From contig NC_063151.1 in assembly GCF_020921035.1 (NCBI RefSeq), positions 5,084,001 to 5,148,000 on the forward strand: a stretch of 64,000 bases of DNA, given 5' to 3'. The DNA comes from Rhodamnia argentea (Eukaryota > Streptophyta > Magnoliopsida > Myrtales > Myrtaceae). This document shows positions 61,540-64,000 of the stretch, piece after piece. Each line of letters begins with the position of its first letter. The stretch's first letter is position 1. Below the pieces are notes generated by a model that did no database searches, was not told the origin of the DNA, and worked only from the letters and a program-made list of their open reading frames with translations. The position numbers and the translations under genes are program-made.

Positions 61540-63460
61540 TCACCGGTATTCCTGAAAATTGACATGCCCTGTCGCTTGCGCGTGCTCCGCGGCCTCCTGG
61601 TACAAGAAGACAAGTAAGACCCCAAGAAAAGATTAAGCAAACACAAAATCGTGCTCTGTCACGAAGAAATGACCTTCTGGCCGACGACTCCAATTTGGCA
61701 TACTCCACAGCGTAGAGTGAAGTTGGCGGTATCTGTATACTTCCTTTTCCTGCATAAAAGGTGGTAAAACCCTTGTTAATCTAAGAAAACAGAACTAGAG
61801 CGTGCTCTATCAACATAGTCAACTCAGATTTCCATTAAGCGCTTTCACCTAATCCATCTAGATATTTGAGCATAACCGCACTTAATAGAAATCTATAGCT
61901 TCTCAATAAATTATATATGGAAAATAGAAGTGCAACAGCAATAAGATGCCAATCCAAATTATCCAACGCAACAACACTGAGCTTGCGTGTGTCATCAGCA
62001 ACCCTATTCTAAGTGTTGAAGGCAGTTTATCTCGGCCCGCCATGATTAATTTCAGATGACTCCACGGCCAGCATGGCAGTCCTATTGGTCTCTTGACTTG
62101 AGGTATGTAAAACGTCAAGTTGAGTGCCTTTAGCCACACAATCTTCGCCCATCTATCTAAGGTTGTATCACGCACACAGAAGCTCACATTTGCTTCTCAA
62201 AGTACATGAAAAATCCCAGACTAAGATATGGGGAGAAAAAGTTGCTGAGGAACACTACCTCTGCTGCTCCTTGATAAAATTAAGGGCAAGTGCCTCTATT
62301 GGACCAATTGTCCTATCTTTCGGCACCTCAAATATAGTCTGATCGAAATCCTCCGGAGCTCCCTCAAACGGTGAGATCTGCATGAAGAGAATGAATGTTT
62401 TGAAATTCAACAGCTAACAAAAGAAGAACAAGTTAAGTGCCCTTGATCAGTTTCGTTCCCCAAAAAGCAAGATGACTCTGCTAGCGAAAAGAGCCCATCC
62501 TACACATCACTCCCCACTAAATCTCCATACTTTTCCCAACCCAAAATATCTCATTTCCGAATCTTTTCAAGTTTCTCATGTATGGTGCAGAAGAAAGACT
62601 AATCCATTTTGCAACTAGACCCTATCAATAGTGCCCTCAGATCTGCACTCCTTTTCCAACTACGACGCTATTTCCTTAAAGATAAATATGTGAAGAATAC
62701 ATAATTAAGAGATAAAGCATAACTGCACAGAGAAAAAGCATACTACTAGTGCATCATAATGAAGCCCATCATAAACCAGCATGACCCTCTCACTGTACCT
62801 CATTTCCTGTCATATAGCAAGCGAAAAACGTTCAGTCATGTCCAATATTCAGAAAAGAAGGGACAATATCCCCATGAGATACTCATGCTTCTCGTTCTAA
62901 GACATAGTTTCTTTAATGCTCTGTACCTGACCATACAGATCACAGCGTGTTGTCTGGATGTCATATGCCGCTATTTCACGTTCATAGTAGTCTGCTAGTA
63001 TTGAAAGTTCAATAGCACCTACCAAGGACGATATGCATTGTCAGATTTAGACAGTAGGTTAAGATTCAAAAACCTGGAAGAATCAATTAACTTGCACATG
63101 GTTATTCATTTGCTACCAACTCATGTGCAAAGATTAAGTCACGTATGGCATAAAGCGATGGACATAGATAAAGATCATGTTTGAAGTACTTGAGAAGTCT
63201 ATCTATCCCCGTGCGTAACATAAAAAAGATAGCAAACAGCAATCTTGACCTCTTCTGTTTACTGTATCATCACTATTTCTATCTTCCTTTCCCTATCATT
63301 AACAGAAAAAAAAAGAGTATGCCTGCTTTTCATCAACAAACCTCCCCACTTCTCTGAGTCTTGAATCCAAGCACAATATACTTCATTTGGCTTTCCCAGA
63401 AATGCTTCTGAATATTTCTCGGGATCACTTGCTACAGTAGCAGCAATGACCTTCGTAAAC
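61540..63460 (-). CDS. OTU-domain deubiquitinase with C-terminal C2H2 finger (OTU1/YOD1-like), 5' part not seen
   Basis: This is an OTU cysteine protease that removes ubiquitin; the YOD1/OTU1 class acts with CDC48/p97 in protein quality control in other eukaryotes. Visible exons in order: 63342-63460, 62927-63018, 62744-62806, 62259-62377, 61674-61749, 61540-61596, in frame for 175 residues to TGA. The parts are ...VIAATVASDPEKYSEAFLGK, YCAWIQDSEKWGGAIELSIL, AAYDIQTTRCDLYGQ, the catalytic-His segment MLVYDGLHYDAL, SPFEGAPEDFDQTIFEV, and the finger LRCGVCQIGVVGQK...HAQATGH. The N-terminal exon(s) with the catalytic Asp/Cys motif (DNSCLF in the family) are not found up to 64000, so the gene most likely continues beyond the right edge. 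The exon boundary at 63460 could instead be at 63450. The 62744 end is chosen to match the family; 62747 is also in frame. Confidence 0.88.
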
Positions 63461-64000
63461 CTAAAGATGAGATGTTAAGAAACGAATGACGTGTGAAAAG
63501 AAGAAAGCATAGAAGTACACATCTTGATGTAAATGCTAGCTAGTGTATGAAGCGGGCAATAAACCACTCATAACGAATTGACTATTGCAGATGCCAGCAA
63601 CACAGGATATATACCAAATAAATGATCAAATAACAGTCACAATGTATAATATCAAATGGTAGATGGTATCAAGCCCTAAAGAATGTATAGAGTCCATGTG
63701 TTCCATCTCTCCCTCTCCTCTTCCTGCAATTAAACTATAGTAACATGCATCACATATGTGGGTTGAAGAATGTACAACATGTTCTGCAATAAGCTGGCAC
63801 TATAAAACTTAGGCTGATATCTTAAATTGCTTGAGCATGCAGAGGAAGGCAGCCAACTTAGACAAGAGGTTCGAAAAGGAATGGCCACCCAAAATGAAAC
63901 AGTGTATTTCTTTTACAGAGCTTCATGAGGGAATATGGTAATGCTGGTAAAACTGATCTGGAAAGACACTTCATTTAACAAGTTGGAAGAGAAAAAAGAA
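63461..64000 (-). other. Probable intron and upstream part of the OTU gene
   Basis: AT-rich sequence with no exon I can support. A candidate acceptor at 63727 is followed by a purine-rich stretch that soon meets a stop and shows no OTU similarity. Nothing else was recognised. Confidence 0.4.

Noticed and set aside
63660..63727. Candidate extra OTU exon after an acceptor at 63728
   Set aside because: The frame ends at a TAG soon after and has none of the expected DNSCLF or helix residues.

Overview
This is a piece of a nuclear plant chromosome. Genes are split by GT-AG introns, coding exons sit in AT-rich DNA, and the space between genes is full of short inverted-repeat transposons, microsatellites and transposon wrecks. 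All recognisable proteins are plant types: a CDPK, a chloroplast-targeted RidA, a mitochondrial/cytosolic-type aconitase and a NEP1-interacting-type RING protein. The gene style and repeats suggest a woody eudicot. Myrtaceae (Eucalyptus-like) is only a guess from the look of the repeats.

Layout. 1-1098: right part of a GC-rich foldback element cut by the window edge. 1413-9293 (+): a 20-exon aconitase gene with two in-frame nonsense codons and one lost splice acceptor, so an unprocessed pseudogene or a very young null allele. 9600-10180: an unusual block packed with the hexamer GGCCCA on one strand. 10862-16230 (-): an intact 6-exon RNI-like leucine-rich-repeat gene (351 aa) with an exact 36-bp in-frame duplication. 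16416-19650: 13 copies of a ~216-bp satellite with a four-monomer higher-order period. The first monomer carries a 418-bp MITE flanked by a 9-bp target duplication. 20467-21708 (+): translation initiation factor eIF1/SUI1 with TATA box and leader intron. 22788-26606 (-): an 8-exon calcium-dependent protein kinase (533 aa).

27-47 kb is a gene-poor repeat zone. It holds several foldback/MITE families, pairs of diverged duplications (30.0-31.0 with 56.9-58.0 kb; 35.6-37.1 with 38.4-40.3 kb) and a complete but dead PIF/Harbinger transposon (40403-44888), with TAA target duplication, a broken DDE transposase and a broken Myb-like second gene.

47138-50618 (+): a 5-exon membrane RING-H2 gene (246 aa) with a GC-AG intron and a solo Copia-type LTR in its last intron. 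52632-55837 (+): the 6-exon RidA deaminase gene (188 aa). 59050-59924 (+): a decayed partial copy of the RING gene that keeps the pre-insertion site of the LTR. 60307-61272: another GC-rich foldback element. 61540 to beyond the window's right edge, or at least 63460 (-): an OTU deubiquitinase gene, 5' end not seen.

The genes are unrelated housekeeping and signalling genes and do not form a pathway. I saw no tRNA, rRNA or CRISPR array by eye. The most interesting signals are the higher-order satellite with its nested MITE, the multiply disabled aconitase, the one-sided GGCCCA block, and the paired filled and empty insertion sites that date several transposon insertions.
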